Notes: generated by a model not told the origin, from the sequence alone. A stretch of DNA of 64,000 nucleotides from an uncultured Pelagibacteraceae bacterium (GCA_902527215.1 CABZOF010000001.1:416501-480500), one strand, 5' to 3'; counted from the stretch's first letter, positions 1 to 8,975 are shown. Made by a program: numbers and translations.

Positions 1-485
1 GGATTATAATGAGCTATATCTTCAGAAACTTTTTTTGATGCTTCAAATGCTAACTTGTTACTTCCCCCAGTTATGAAATTTTCGAAGTTTTTATTTGGAT
101 CTATTCTATTATATTGAAGATAAGAGTCTTTTATAAACGACACATTGTCATTATTAGTTTCAAAAGAATTTTGAGATGAAGTATTTGTATCGCTAATTTC
201 AGTTTCTTTATTATTTTTTATTGTGAATTCAATCCTCACCAAGTCTTTTTTGTATTGTTTAATTGTCTGCAATATTTGGTCTAAATATCTCGATACTATC
301 CAATCTCTTATAAATCTGGTTGAGACTGAAAATAATATATAGTTATGAAATTCTTCAACTAATTCAATTTTATTTATCCAACTCTCAAAAATATCGTTTC
401 CAAGTTTTTCACGTAATTCTTTTTTAATACTCTGCCAATCAATTTTCTTTTCGAGTGCTTTATTGTTTTGTAAATTATTTTTCAT
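1..485 (-). CDS. dnaA: Chromosomal replication initiator DnaA (N-terminal part, truncated by window edge)
   Basis: The minus-strand reading frame starts at an ATG at 483-485 and runs off the left edge, giving about 161 residues. It begins MKNNLQNNKALEKKIDWQSI and continues with the DnaA domain I pattern (ELREKLGNDIFESWINKIEL), then RFIRDWIVSRYLDQIL. A Ser/Asn/Thr-rich linker (domain II) follows, and then YNRIDPNKNFENFITGGSNK, the typical entry into the AAA+ domain. DnaA melts the origin by binding TTATNCACA boxes as an ATP complex. The Walker motifs and the DNA-binding domain lie outside the window. The neighbours rpsT and mutM give the common alphaproteobacterial order mutM-rpsT-dnaA. Identification rests on domain I and the linker-to-AAA+ junction. 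Confidence 0.93.
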   Translation of the reverse strand, partial: MKNNLQNNKALEKKIDWQSIKKELREKLGNDIFESWINKIELVEEFHNYILFSVSTRFIRDWIVSRYLDQILQTIKQYKKDLVRIEFTIKNNKETEISDTNTSSQNSFETNNDNVSFIKDSYLQYNRIDPNKNFENFITGGSNKLAFEASKKVSEDIAHYN

Positions 486-751
486 GAAGGAATTCCACTT
501 AAGACTTATAAAAATTTATTGCAATAAGTTTATTTGTAAAAACAAAAATAAATAAAATTTATGATTGAATAAATTTTAGATTGAATTTTTTAAAATTTTT
601 TTGCAACCTGGTCGGGTACAGATTTAAAATTTAAAAATATTACTAAATCTATATCTAGTAATTTATTTAATTAAACTTTTAGATGTAGTAAATTATTAAT
701 AAATTGTACGCTTAAGTTGTATAGGAAAAAGTTTTTACTTATTAGGGGTTG
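486..751. other. Intergenic region between rpsT and dnaA
   Basis: This 266-base gap is long for this genome and must hold the dnaA leader and probably its promoter on the minus strand. It is almost pure A/T except for a short G+C island at about 604-618 (CAACCTGGTCGGGTA), which could be a protein-binding site or the base of a weak stem. I found no perfect TTATNCACA DnaA box, no tRNA and no coding frame I would defend. A plus-strand frame crossing this gap and rpsT is an antisense shadow. Confidence 0.5.
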
Positions 752-1012
752 TTATAAAGAATTAATTTTTTTTGTAATTCTCGATACATTCCTTGAGGCG
801 TTTTGTCTTTTAATGATTCCTGTTTTTGCAATTGACATCAATTCAGAATTTAGTTTCGGAAGAAACGCTAAAGCCTCTTTTTTGTCCTTTTTTTCAATTA
901 TAGAGTTCATTTTTTTTAATGCACTTTTATAACGACTCTTTCTGGATCTGTTAACAGCTGTTTGCCTTTTAATTTTTCTAGTTCGCTTAATTGCTGATTT
1001 TGTATTAGCCAT
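752..1012 (-). CDS. rpsT: 30S ribosomal protein S20
   Basis: The 86-residue product starts MANTKSAIKRTRKIKRQTAV and is very rich in Lys and Arg, with the S20 pattern NRSRKSRYKSALKKM followed by a conserved alpha-helical C-terminal half (FLPKLNSELMSIAKTGIIKR). S20 is a primary binder of 16S rRNA in the body of the 30S subunit. Length matches the family (about 85-90). It lies downstream of mutM on the same strand. A good sigma-70-type promoter sits immediately before the start codon, so the mRNA leader may be only a few bases long. No Shine-Dalgarno sequence is evident upstream of the ATG. Confidence 0.96.
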   Translation of the reverse strand: MANTKSAIKRTRKIKRQTAVNRSRKSRYKSALKKMNSIIEKKDKKEALAFLPKLNSELMSIAKTGIIKRQNASRNVSRITKKINSL

Positions 1013-1021
1013 AAGCGAGAG

Positions 1022-1050
1022 TGTATATCTTCAGATAATGATTGGGTCAA
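1022..1050 (-). promoter_or_regulatory. Predicted sigma-70 promoter of rpsT
   Basis: Read on the minus strand, TTGACC (1045-1050) and TATACA (1022-1027) are separated by exactly 17 bases, close to the TTGACA/TATAAT consensus. Transcription would begin near 1015, only a few bases before the rpsT ATG at 1012. The promoter is inferred from sequence only. Confidence 0.55.
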
Positions 1051-1062
1051 TACAATAATAAT

Positions 1063-1929
1063 TTATTTTTGACATAAATTACAAAAAAAACTAGACCTAT
1101 TTGAAATAAATTTTTTATGTATCATCCCTTTGCAGCTATATTTTAAACATTTTTTATTTTCTCTTTGATAAACATTAAAATTATTTTGAAAAGAACCTTG
1201 GTCTCCACTTGTATTCATAAAATTCCTGATACTCGATCCTCCTTTCTCAATTGCTTTTCTTAAAACTACTTTTGAAAAATGTGAAATTTTTTGACAATCT
1301 CTTAAGCTAAGCGAACTTGCCTCCTTAGATGGTAAAATCTTACATAAAAATAATATTTCACTTGCATAAATATTACCAATTCCTGAAACAAAGTTTTGAT
1401 CAATTAAAAAATTCTTAATATTTTTTTTTTTATTTTTAAAATAATTAAAAATATAATTTTTATTAAATAAAGGATCAAAAGGTTCTGGTCCATATTTTTT
1501 AAAATTATTATGTATATCTTCTTCATTTTTAAAATAAGAAAAATAACCAAATCTTCTTGGATCGTTATAAATTAATTTAAAGTTATCGATTTTGATTTCT
1601 ACATGATTATGCTTTTTAGGTAACAATGGAGAATGATAAAAACTGGTATTTGTTATGGAATTTTTTTTTCTAGATTTACTTATCAAATGAATAGTTCCTG
1701 ACATTCCAAGATGTATCATTAAATTAGAGCTATCCTCAAATTTGAGTATTAAATGTTTTGAAAACCTATCTACTTTAATGATTTTTTTTTTTAGTATATT
1801 TTTTTCAAAATTTTTTGGGATCTTAAACCTTAAATTTCTATTTTTTATTAATATGCCTTTAATAATCTTTCCTGTAATAGTCTTATTCAAAGATTGTTTG
1901 ACGATTTCTACTTCTGGTAATTCGGGCAT
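1063..1929 (-). CDS. mutM: Formamidopyrimidine-DNA glycosylase (MutM/Fpg)
   Basis: The 288-residue protein begins MPELPEVEIV, in which Pro1 (after Met removal) is the catalytic nucleophile and the following Glu is the acid. The middle has the helix-two-turn-helix signature (FVSGIGNIYASEILFLCKILP, about residues 180-200). The C-terminus carries a zinc finger with Cys-x4-Cys (CLKYSC) and Cys-x2-Cys (CNLC). It excises 8-oxoguanine and formamidopyrimidines and cleaves the resulting abasic site. Length is slightly above the usual 270, from Lys/Asn-rich loops. The gene is divergent from ubiE, with 33 bases between the start codons, and reads toward rpsT. Confidence 0.95.
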   Translation of the reverse strand: MPELPEVEIVKQSLNKTITGKIIKGILIKNRNLRFKIPKNFEKNILKKKIIKVDRFSKHLILKFEDSSNLMIHLGMSGTIHLISKSRKKNSITNTSFYHSPLLPKKHNHVEIKIDNFKLIYNDPRRFGYFSYFKNEEDIHNNFKKYGPEPFDPLFNKNYIFNYFKNKKKNIKNFLIDQNFVSGIGNIYASEILFLCKILPSKEASSLSLRDCQKISHFSKVVLRKAIEKGGSSIRNFMNTSGDQGSFQNNFNVYQRENKKCLKYSCKGMIHKKFISNRSSFFCNLCQK

Positions 1930-1962
1930 TTCATACTATATTAGTGTTTTAATATAATTTAT

Positions 1963-2667
1963 ATGCAACAAAATCTTCAAAATAAAGTAGGTCTCGTCGA
2001 AGGAGTATTTAATAAAGTCTACGATAAATACGATTTGATGAATGATTTTATGTCATTTGGAATTCATAGACTTTGGAAAAAAAACCTTATGAATTGGATG
2101 AATCCAACAAAAAACAAAAAGTATTTAGATGTTGCTTGTGGTACCGGCGATTTAGGCAAATTATTTTTAGATTATACAGATAAGAATGGTGAAATTACAT
2201 CATCAGATTCTAATCGCAAAATGATTGAAAAAGGTAAAGAAAGACTAAGCAAATATAAAAATATAAAATGGGTAGTTGCAGAGGCAGAAAAGTTACCATT
2301 CGAAAATGATACTTTTGATTTTTATACAATTAGTTTTGGCTTACGGAATACAAAAAATTTAGATAAATCTTTATCAGAAGCCTATAGAGTTCTTAAGCCT
2401 GGTGGAAGGTATTTTTGTTTAGAATTTTCAAAAATTCAAAATTCTAATTTAGATTTTTTATACAAAAATTACTCGAAATTGATTCCTCACATTGGAAAAG
2501 CGGTTGTTGGTGATAAAGACCCTTATGAATATTTGACCAAAAGTATAGAAGAATTTGTTAATCAGGAAGAATTAATAGATTTAATGAAGGAAAACAATTT
2601 TAAAAATTGTTCATATAGAAATTTATCTGGCGGAATAGTGGCTATTCATTCTGGTTGGAAAATATAA
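1963..2667 (+). CDS. ubiE: Demethylmenaquinone/ubiquinone C-methyltransferase UbiE
   Basis: The 234-residue class I SAM-dependent methyltransferase has the SAM-binding glycine loop LDVACGTGDLG at about residues 55-65. It also has the UbiE signatures NDFMSFGIHRLWK near the N-terminus and FGLRNTKNLDKSLSEAYRVL in the middle, and it ends GGIVAIHSGWKI as in E. coli UbiE. It methylates the quinone ring in ubiquinone synthesis. The following ubiB ATG overlaps its stop codon (TAATG), so the two are translationally coupled. The ubiE-ubiB pairing is common in Alphaproteobacteria. Confidence 0.95.
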   Translation: MQQNLQNKVGLVEGVFNKVYDKYDLMNDFMSFGIHRLWKKNLMNWMNPTKNKKYLDVACGTGDLGKLFLDYTDKNGEITSSDSNRKMIEKGKERLSKYKNIKWVVAEAEKLPFENDTFDFYTISFGLRNTKNLDKSLSEAYRVLKPGGRYFCLEFSKIQNSNLDFLYKNYSKLIPHIGKAVVGDKDPYEYLTKSIEEFVNQEELIDLMKENNFKNCSYRNLSGGIVAIHSGWKI

Positions 2668-4235
2668 TGTTCAAAAGATTAATTACATTATTTAAACTCG
2701 GTAGAAAACTCGCTAAATCCGACGTTTTAACTATTTTATCAAAATTTAATAAACCACCTTTACTAATAAGTGTAATTTTTAAATTACTTTCCTTTTCTTT
2801 TACTAAAAAAGATGTGTCATTTGATAATTTAAGCGAAGGCGAAAAATTATCTAATTCATTAGCATCAATGGGTACAACATTTATTAAACTTGGCCAGTTT
2901 TTAGCCACAAGGCCTGATATCATAGGAGATAAATTATCTAAGGAGCTAGAAAATTTACAAGATAAACTTCCACCTTTCTCACAATCCAAAGCAAAAGAAA
3001 TGATTAAAAATGATTTAGGTGATGAACTATATAATTCAATAATTAATATAAGTGAACCAGTTGCAGCTGCTTCAATTGCTCAAGTACATAAAGCTCAAAT
3101 TAACGATAACGGAGTTATTAAAAATGTAGCAATAAAAATATTAAGACCAGATATTAAAAAAATTTTTAATGAAGAAGTAGATGCTTTGATGCTTTTTGCC
3201 TATATTATTGAGTCATTAATCAAAAAAACCAAACGATTAAAGCTAGTTGAGGTAGTTTTTTTATTGAAAGAAATTACTAGTCTAGAGATGGATTTAAGAT
3301 TTGAAGCCGCTGCAGCTAACGAATATGCAGAAAATACCAAAAATGATGTAGGTTTTGAAGTTCCCAAAATCTATTGGGATTATACAAGTGAAAACATAAT
3401 GACACTGGATTGGATTGATGGTGTATCTATTAGAGAGACGGAAGAGCTAGAGAAAAGATCAATTGATACAAAAAAAATTGCCACTGATATAATTCAACAT
3501 TTCTTAAGGCATGCAGTAAGGGATGGTTTTTTTCATGCAGATATGCATCAAGGAAATATTTTTGTAAACGAAAGTGGTCAGATTGTTCCTATAGACTTTG
3601 GAATTATGGGAAGACTAGATAATGTCAGTAAAAGATTTTTAGCTGAAATTTTATTTGGTTTTATACAAAGAGACTATAAAAAAGTTGCAGAGGTGCATCT
3701 TGCAGCAGGACTAGTCCCGAATAATGTACCTGTCAATGACCTTGCTCAAGCATTAAGATCAATTGGTGAGCCAATTTTCGGTCACTCTATAAAAAATATT
3801 TCAGGTGGTAAGCTACTAAAACAACTTTTTGATGTTACTGAAAAATTTAATATGCAAACCCAACCTCAGTTACTTATGTTACAAAAAACAATGGTAGTTG
3901 TTGAGGGAGTTGCAAGAAGATTAAACCCTGAAACCAACATTTGGGAGACATCCAAACCTGTTCTAGAAAAATGGCTAAAAGAAACTAAAGATCCTATAAA
4001 TTCAATTAATGAAACATTAAAAGACTCTATGGAGGTATTAAAACGTCTTCCAAATTTACCTGAGGTAATGGATAAAGCAAACCAAGCTCTCAATTACCTT
4101 GCAAGTGGTCAAATACCCCAAAATTCAAACTCGTATAATGAATTAAACACTAAAAAAGAAGAAATGAAGTCATTTAGAAACCAGTCTATTATTGGCTTAT
4201 TATCTCTTGTAATTTTAACCCTATTGGTATTTTAA
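2667..4235 (+). CDS. ubiB: UbiB, atypical ADCK/ABC1-family kinase for ubiquinone biosynthesis
   Basis: The ATG at 2667 overlaps the ubiE stop codon by one base. It is preferred over an in-frame TTG twelve bases upstream and gives 522 residues. Hallmarks of the UbiB/COQ8 family are the KxGQ motif (TFIKLGQFLATRPDI), the Ala-rich nucleotide loop (PVAAASIAQVHKA) with the VAIKIL lysine, and the metal-binding/catalytic segment HADMHQGNIFV followed by PIDFGIMGRL. A hydrophobic helix at the extreme C-terminus (IIGLLSLVILTLLVF) anchors it to the membrane. It supports ubiquinone biosynthesis, probably by ATP-dependent handling of lipid precursors. Confidence 0.95.
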   Translation: MFKRLITLFKLGRKLAKSDVLTILSKFNKPPLLISVIFKLLSFSFTKKDVSFDNLSEGEKLSNSLASMGTTFIKLGQFLATRPDIIGDKLSKELENLQDKLPPFSQSKAKEMIKNDLGDELYNSIINISEPVAAASIAQVHKAQINDNGVIKNVAIKILRPDIKKIFNEEVDALMLFAYIIESLIKKTKRLKLVEVVFLLKEITSLEMDLRFEAAAANEYAENTKNDVGFEVPKIYWDYTSENIMTLDWIDGVSIRETEELEKRSIDTKKIATDIIQHFLRHAVRDGFFHADMHQGNIFVNESGQIVPIDFGIMGRLDNVSKRFLAEILFGFIQRDYKKVAEVHLAAGLVPNNVPVNDLAQALRSIGEPIFGHSIKNISGGKLLKQLFDVTEKFNMQTQPQLLMLQKTMVVVEGVARRLNPETNIWETSKPVLEKWLKETKDPINSINETLKDSMEVLKRLPNLPEVMDKANQALNYLASGQIPQNSNSYNELNTKKEEMKSFRNQSIIGLLSLVILTLLVF

Positions 4236-4243
4236 TTCTCCTC

Positions 4244-5434
4244 ATGAAAAATAAAAAAATACTTCTAATCATATGTGGCGGAATATCTGCTTACAAAAGC
4301 TTAGAAGTGATAAGAAGTTTAAAAAAAAGAGATGTGAGTATTAAAACAATACTTACAAAGAGTGGTAAAAACTTTGTAACACCTCTGTCTATTTCATCTC
4401 TTTCGCAGGAAAAAGTATATGAAGACATATTCAGTGCAGAAAATGAAGCTGAAATGGATCATATTTCACTTTCTAGATGGGCAGATTTAATTTTAATTGT
4501 GCCTGCAACAGCAAATACAATCTCAAAATTAAGTTATGGTTTGACTGACGATCTTGCTTCTACTGTTGTTTTAGCATCAGATAAACAAGTATTTTTAGTG
4601 CCCGCTATGAATGTAAGAATGTGGGAACATAAATCAACTAAAGATAATTTATCAAAATTAAAAAGTTACGGTTATAAGATAATTGGCCCTGAAATTGGGG
4701 ATATGGCTTGTGGAGAGTATGGAAAAGGCAAAATGTCAGAACCATCGTATATATTAGAGACAATAGAAAATTATTTTAAAAATATTAAAAAAAATAAAAA
4801 ATATAAGGCATTAGTTACAGCTGGACCTACTAAAGAGTTTATAGATCCAGTAAGATTTATAACTAATAGATCAAGTGGAAAACAAGGTTATGAAATTGCT
4901 AAATCATTAAGAGATAATGGTTTTGAAACAACACTTATTTCTGGAGAAACAAATTTAGACCCAGTTGAGGGAGTTAAATTTATTTCAGTTAAAACTGCAG
5001 AAGAAATGTTTAGGGAAACTCTCAGAAATCTACCAACTGATGTTGCTATCTTTAATGCAGCAGTAGCAGATTTTAAAGTTAAAGAGATCAATAGTGAAAA
5101 AATTAAAAAAAGCGAAAATTTGGATCTTAAGTTAGAAAAAAATATTGATATTTTATCAAACATATCAAATCATAATTCACTTAGACCAAAGATTACAATT
5201 GGATTTGCAGCAGAATCACAAAATCTTGAGATAAATTCAAAGAGAAAATTAGACCAAAAAAATTGTGATTGGATTATTGCAAATGATATTTCCGATAAAA
5301 CAATAGGTTTTGACTCTGATGATAATGAAGTTTCTATATTTTATAAAAATAAAGAAAGTGAAAAGTTGTTAAAGAAAAATAAATCTTTAATAGCATCTGA
5401 GATAGTGGATAGAGTTATCTCCGAGCTTAATTAA
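4244..5434 (+). CDS. coaBC: Bifunctional phosphopantothenoylcysteine decarboxylase / synthase (CoaBC, Dfp)
   Basis: The 396-residue protein has two halves. The N-terminal flavoprotein decarboxylase (CoaC) opens with KILLIICGGISAYKSLEVIR, has its catalytic His in EMDHISLSRWAD, the PAMNVRMW substrate motif and the active-site Cys in GDMACGEYGKGKM. The C-terminal CTP-dependent ligase (CoaB) begins near residue 186 with ALVTAGPTKEFIDPVRFITN and has the VAIFNAAVADF and IGFAAES segments. Together they convert 4'-phosphopantothenate to phosphopantetheine for coenzyme A. It lies between ubiB and dut with 8- and 3-base gaps, the common dfp-dut arrangement. Confidence 0.95.
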   Translation: MKNKKILLIICGGISAYKSLEVIRSLKKRDVSIKTILTKSGKNFVTPLSISSLSQEKVYEDIFSAENEAEMDHISLSRWADLILIVPATANTISKLSYGLTDDLASTVVLASDKQVFLVPAMNVRMWEHKSTKDNLSKLKSYGYKIIGPEIGDMACGEYGKGKMSEPSYILETIENYFKNIKKNKKYKALVTAGPTKEFIDPVRFITNRSSGKQGYEIAKSLRDNGFETTLISGETNLDPVEGVKFISVKTAEEMFRETLRNLPTDVAIFNAAVADFKVKEINSEKIKKSENLDLKLEKNIDILSNISNHNSLRPKITIGFAAESQNLEINSKRKLDQKNCDWIIANDISDKTIGFDSDDNEVSIFYKNKESEKLLKKNKSLIASEIVDRVISELN

Positions 5435-5437
5435 GTA

Positions 5438-5875
5438 ATGGTAAAGGTTTTATTTAAGAGACTTAACCAAAAAGCAAAACTTCCAAGTTATAAAACTAGT
5501 GGATCTTCAGGTATGGATCTGATGGCATGTGTAGATAAACCTATAACAATCAAACCAAATGAGTCGATGTTGATACCCACAGGTATTGCAATTGCAATTC
5601 CTGAAGATACAGAGGTTCAAATTAGACCAAGATCTGGTCTTGCCACAAAATCAAGTATTACTGTGTTAAATACACCAGGCACAATTGATAGTGATTATAG
5701 AGGAGAGCTAAAAATTATTTTATTTAACCATGGTAAAGATGAATTTACTGTCAATGATGAAGATAGAGTTGCTCAAATGGTTTTAATGCCTATTTTAAAA
5801 GTAGAAATTGAAGAAACAAATGAATTACCAGAGACAATCAGAGGGTCTGGAGGATTTGGATCTACTGGTAAATAG
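5438..5875 (+). CDS. dut: Deoxyuridine 5'-triphosphate nucleotidohydrolase (dUTPase)
   Basis: The 145-residue trimeric dUTPase shows all family motifs in order: SSGMDLMA (motif 1), RPRSGLATK (motif 2), LNTPGTIDSDYRGELKIIL (motif 3 with the catalytic Asp and the Tyr), DRVAQMVL (motif 4) and the C-terminal RGSGGFGSTGK arm (motif 5). It hydrolyses dUTP to dUMP, which keeps uracil out of DNA and feeds dTMP synthesis. The start codon is three bases after the coaBC stop codon, and the next gene starts three bases after its own stop. Confidence 0.97.
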   Translation: MVKVLFKRLNQKAKLPSYKTSGSSGMDLMACVDKPITIKPNESMLIPTGIAIAIPEDTEVQIRPRSGLATKSSITVLNTPGTIDSDYRGELKIILFNHGKDEFTVNDEDRVAQMVLMPILKVEIEETNELPETIRGSGGFGSTGK

Positions 5876-5878
5876 TAA

Positions 5879-6628
5879 ATGTTTAGTAACAGAGACCTCG
5901 AGCGATATTCAAGACAGATTATTTTAAAAAAAGTTGGGATTTTAGGTCAAAAAAAAATTCAAAATTCCAAAGTTCTTGTTGTTGGATGTGGTGGTTTAGG
6001 GTCACCAGTGATTGATTTACTTTCGCGAGCAGGTATTGGCAAAATTGGGATAATGGACCATGATAAAGTGACTATATCAAATTTACATCGACAAGTTATG
6101 TTCACTTCTGATGATGTTGGAAAATATAAAGTTAATATTCTAAAGAGAAAAATAAGTAAAATTAATAAAAAAGTAAAAGTTAAAATTTATAGGAACAAAG
6201 CAGAAGATAAAAATTTAGGAAAAATTCTTAAACAATATGATGTTATTGTTGATGGTACAGATAATTTTAAAGCAAAATTTCTTTTAAATAAGTTTTCATT
6301 AAAATACAAAAAAAAACTTATTATTGGAGCTATAAGTAAATTTGAGGGACATATTTTTACATTTGATTTTAATTTTAAAAGAAGCCCCTGTTTAAAATGT
6401 TTCTACCAAGGGGAACCAGCAGAAGGGGTTTTGGATTGTGAAACAGATGGTATATTGGGATCAACTGCGGTTATTACAGGCAGCCTACAAGCTAATGAGG
6501 TTTTGAAGGCAATTTTAAATGTTGGTAAAAATTTAAATTCCCATATTTTAATAATAGATTTATTAAATCTTAAATTTAGAAAAGTATTATTTAAAAAAAG
6601 AAAAGGATGTATATGCGAAAATATTTAA
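5879..6628 (+). CDS. ThiF/MoeB/HesA-family adenylyltransferase
   Basis: This 249-residue E1-like protein has the N-terminal RYSRQIIL motif, the nucleotide-binding loop VLVVGCGGLGSP (about residues 31-42), the DHDKVTISNLHRQ motif and DGTDNFKAK. The zinc pairs CLKC (about residue 180) and CIC at the extreme C-terminus are present. Such enzymes adenylate the C-terminal Gly-Gly of a small sulfur carrier (ThiS or MoaD) and sometimes pass sulfur to it. No rhodanese domain is attached. Whether it serves thiamine or molybdopterin synthesis cannot be decided from this window, because no carrier protein is encoded nearby. Confidence 0.75.
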   Translation: MFSNRDLERYSRQIILKKVGILGQKKIQNSKVLVVGCGGLGSPVIDLLSRAGIGKIGIMDHDKVTISNLHRQVMFTSDDVGKYKVNILKRKISKINKKVKVKIYRNKAEDKNLGKILKQYDVIVDGTDNFKAKFLLNKFSLKYKKKLIIGAISKFEGHIFTFDFNFKRSPCLKCFYQGEPAEGVLDCETDGILGSTAVITGSLQANEVLKAILNVGKNLNSHILIIDLLNLKFRKVLFKKRKGCICENI

Positions 6629-7062
6629 TAGTTTCATTTTTTTTTCTTTTACCATTTTCATTAATTGCACAAGAAAATAATTATTTTCTTATGTTAAAAA
6701 ATAAAAAAGTAAATGTTAGATACGGTCCAAGCTTTGATTATCCAATTAAATATATATACAGAAAGATTGAATTACCCTTGAAAGTAATCGATAAAAAAGA
6801 AAATTTCAGAAGAGTTATTGATCATAAAAAAAATAGTGGTTGGATCCATATTTCACAATTGAGGAATTCACGTTCTATAATCACCAAGTCTGAAAAAATT
6901 CTATTTAGAAAACCTACGAAATATTCAAAACCGTTAGCTAAGTTAGGAGAGGGTCGTCTTTTAAAAGTTATTAAATGTGAAGAAAAATGGTGCAATATTA
7001 AGACAGGCGATCACTCAGGTTGGGTTGTGAAAGATGATAATATTTGGGGTATCGTTAATTAA
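6613..7062 (+). CDS. Exported bacterial-SH3-domain protein
   Basis: The second ATG (6613) is chosen because AAAGG (6602-6606) is better spaced from it than from the ATG at 6607. The product is 149 residues with a signal peptide (RKYLIVSFFFLLPFSLIAQ). The rest is two SH3-like repeats: NVRYGPSFDYPIKYIY with SGWIHISQL, then LFRKPTKYSKPLAKLGEGRLLKV with SGWVVKDDNIWGIV. This resembles the alphaproteobacterial SH3_4 family, thought to act in the envelope, possibly on peptidoglycan. The start overlaps the ThiF-like gene, and the end overlaps the convergent DUF3501 gene by 8 bases. Confidence 0.75.
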   Translation: MRKYLIVSFFFLLPFSLIAQENNYFLMLKNKKVNVRYGPSFDYPIKYIYRKIELPLKVIDKKENFRRVIDHKKNSGWIHISQLRNSRSIITKSEKILFRKPTKYSKPLAKLGEGRLLKVIKCEEKWCNIKTGDHSGWVVKDDNIWGIVN

Positions 7063-7648
7063 AGTCTGCTGAAAGAGCTTTAATATTATCTTCTGAGAAT
7101 TTAGTCGTATGTGAATACTCCTTATGATCTATACCTACTTCAATTAGATTATTTTGATCTTTAAATTTATCAACCTGATCATCTGAAAATTTAAAATGAA
7201 TAAACTGAACTGAAGATGCTTTTCCATCCTCTGAAGTTCTATCCACATCCATTTCTGGAACTGCATAAATTTTTTCTTCTCCAATTTTAATAAATATATT
7301 ATTTTCCACTCCACCTAGCTTTCCTAGAAACTCTGCTCTAATTATAGGATTGTCTATTTCAAACATTAAAGTGGCAACTAATTCTTTTCCATTGGGTATT
7401 AGAGGATTATATGCTGCAAGTTCATCTGCAACTTGCTCATCTCCACCCTTTTCAATGTAAAGCATTTCTTGAACTTGGGCTATCATTGTTTCATAGCATT
7501 CAAAATAAAATGTTGCGTAAGGCCCTAAAAGAATTCTTCTATTTTTTTTAAACTGAACTAATTCTTTTCTCATTTGTCTTCTAACCTTTGTATATGCATC
7601 TAAAGGGAGAAGATCTTCTTTTGTAATAATTTTTTGTTCTTTTGACAT
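7055..7648 (-). CDS. DUF3501 family protein
   Basis: The 197-residue protein (start ATG at 7646-7648; an in-frame ATG at 7658-7660 is possible) begins MSKEQKIITKEDLLPLDAYT. It contains the conserved segments KNRRILLGPYATFYFECYET and QEMLYIEKGG typical of DUF3501. No signal peptide, membrane helix or cofactor motif is visible. In many Proteobacteria this family follows a rubrerythrin gene and an Fe-S reductase-like gene, as it does here. That points to a shared role in peroxide or iron stress, but the biochemical function is not known to me. Confidence 0.75.
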   Translation of the reverse strand: MSKEQKIITKEDLLPLDAYTKVRRQMRKELVQFKKNRRILLGPYATFYFECYETMIAQVQEMLYIEKGGDEQVADELAAYNPLIPNGKELVATLMFEIDNPIIRAEFLGKLGGVENNIFIKIGEEKIYAVPEMDVDRTSEDGKASSVQFIHFKFSDDQVDKFKDQNNLIEVGIDHKEYSHTTKFSEDNIKALSADFN

Positions 7649-7649
7649 T

Positions 7650-8975
7650 CTATAATCCATAACTTTTTGAGACTATCTCGATTGGATGCACAGCTTCATC
7701 ACTAACAATATTTGTGTCATCAGCTAACTGCTTTATATGTTTACCAGCCAATGGGCAGTCAGAGGCCATATATTTATTATTTTTTCTTTTAACAGTGCTT
7801 GCGGTAGTTTTGCCCACTTTGTTTGCTATGTCATGGGTCTGTTTCATTATACCAAAGGTTCCTCCATGACCTGCGCATCTTTCAACAACATCTAATTTGA
7901 TATTTGGAATTAACTTAAGCATATCTCTTGCCTTATTTCCCATATTTTGTGCTCTAGCATGACAAGCATTATGGACAGTTACTCCCCCATCAATTTCTTT
8001 TAAGCCATCTACCAGTCCTTCTTTGTTGGCAATATCCATTACATATTCATCAATATCGAGTGTATTTTGTGAAAGTTTATTAATTATTCCATCATTTGGC
8101 ATTAAGAGTGGCCATTCGAACTTTAACATTAAGCCACAACTTGCTGTTAAGGTTACTACTTTATATCCCTTTTCGACAAATTTGATTAATTCTCTAGAAA
8201 CTAATTGTGCTTGTTTTGTAACTTGATCTAGATCTGCTTGTTCTAGGTAAGGCATACCACAACAACCTGCATAAGAGTGCTCTACCTCAACATTATTATG
8301 ATGAAGTACTTTCAAAGCAGCTTCTCCAGTTTTTTTCTTATTAAAGTTAACAAAACAAGTAGAATAAATTACAACTTTTCTTTCTTTATGTTTTGGTAAT
8401 ATATTTTTTTTAAATTTTTGAAAATAATTTTCAAAAGTTTCTGTATTATATTTTGGTAAAATAACTCTTTTGTCTATTCCAGTAAAAAATTCTAAAACTT
8501 TTCTAGCAAATTTATTTTTTACATTAGTAATCCAATTTATAAAAAAGCTAAAAAATATTCCTATTTTTGAATTTCGATCAATTTGAGTTAATTGGTTAGC
8601 AGTTTTTGATATATCTCCATTTTTTCTTTGAGCCGTTCTATATCTCAACATCAAATGTGGAAAATCTAAATCAAATTCGTGTGGTGGAACATATGGACAT
8701 TTAGTCATAAAACACATATCACATAAAGTGCAAGCATCTACAACAGGTTTAAACTTTTCACTTGAAAGATCTGATACTTCGCCACCCTCAGTTTCATCGA
8801 TAAAGTCAAATAATTTTGGAAAACTATCACACAAATTAAAACATCTTCTGCATCCATGACAGATATCAAATACTCTTCTCATTTCCTGATCAATTTTTTC
8901 AGGATTTATAAAATCTGGATCTCTAAATTTTAATGGGTGTCTTGTAGGTGCTTGTGTGCTGCCTTCTTTACTCAT
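7650..8975 (-). CDS. Fe-S protein of the GlpC / heterodisulfide reductase subunit D-like family
   Basis: The ATG at 8975 gives 441 residues. An upstream in-frame start at 9026 would place a hairpin inside the gene, so it is rejected. Two ferredoxin-type 4Fe-4S motifs lie near the N-terminus: CHGCRRCFNLC and CTLCDMCFMTKCP. Two CCG-like cysteine-rich domains follow (STCFVNF with AGCCGMPYLEQ; NACHARAQNM with CAGHGGTFG). This is the architecture of GlpC, GlcF and HdrD electron-transfer subunits. No catalytic flavoprotein partner is adjacent. Lying between rubrerythrin and DUF3501, it may carry electrons to or from rubrerythrin; that is inference from context. Confidence 0.8.
   Translation of the reverse strand: MSKEGSTQAPTRHPLKFRDPDFINPEKIDQEMRRVFDICHGCRRCFNLCDSFPKLFDFIDETEGGEVSDLSSEKFKPVVDACTLCDMCFMTKCPYVPPHEFDLDFPHLMLRYRTAQRKNGDISKTANQLTQIDRNSKIGIFFSFFINWITNVKNKFARKVLEFFTGIDKRVILPKYNTETFENYFQKFKKNILPKHKERKVVIYSTCFVNFNKKKTGEAALKVLHHNNVEVEHSYAGCCGMPYLEQADLDQVTKQAQLVSRELIKFVEKGYKVVTLTASCGLMLKFEWPLLMPNDGIINKLSQNTLDIDEYVMDIANKEGLVDGLKEIDGGVTVHNACHARAQNMGNKARDMLKLIPNIKLDVVERCAGHGGTFGIMKQTHDIANKVGKTTASTVKRKNNKYMASDCPLAGKHIKQLADDTNIVSDEAVHPIEIVSKSYGL

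Noticed and set aside
604..618. G+C-rich spot in the dnaA leader as terminator or binding site
   Set aside because: Too short and not convincingly palindromic; noted only in the intergenic entry.
717..932. 71-codon plus-strand frame
   Set aside because: It lies antisense to rpsT, whose product is an unmistakable ribosomal protein.
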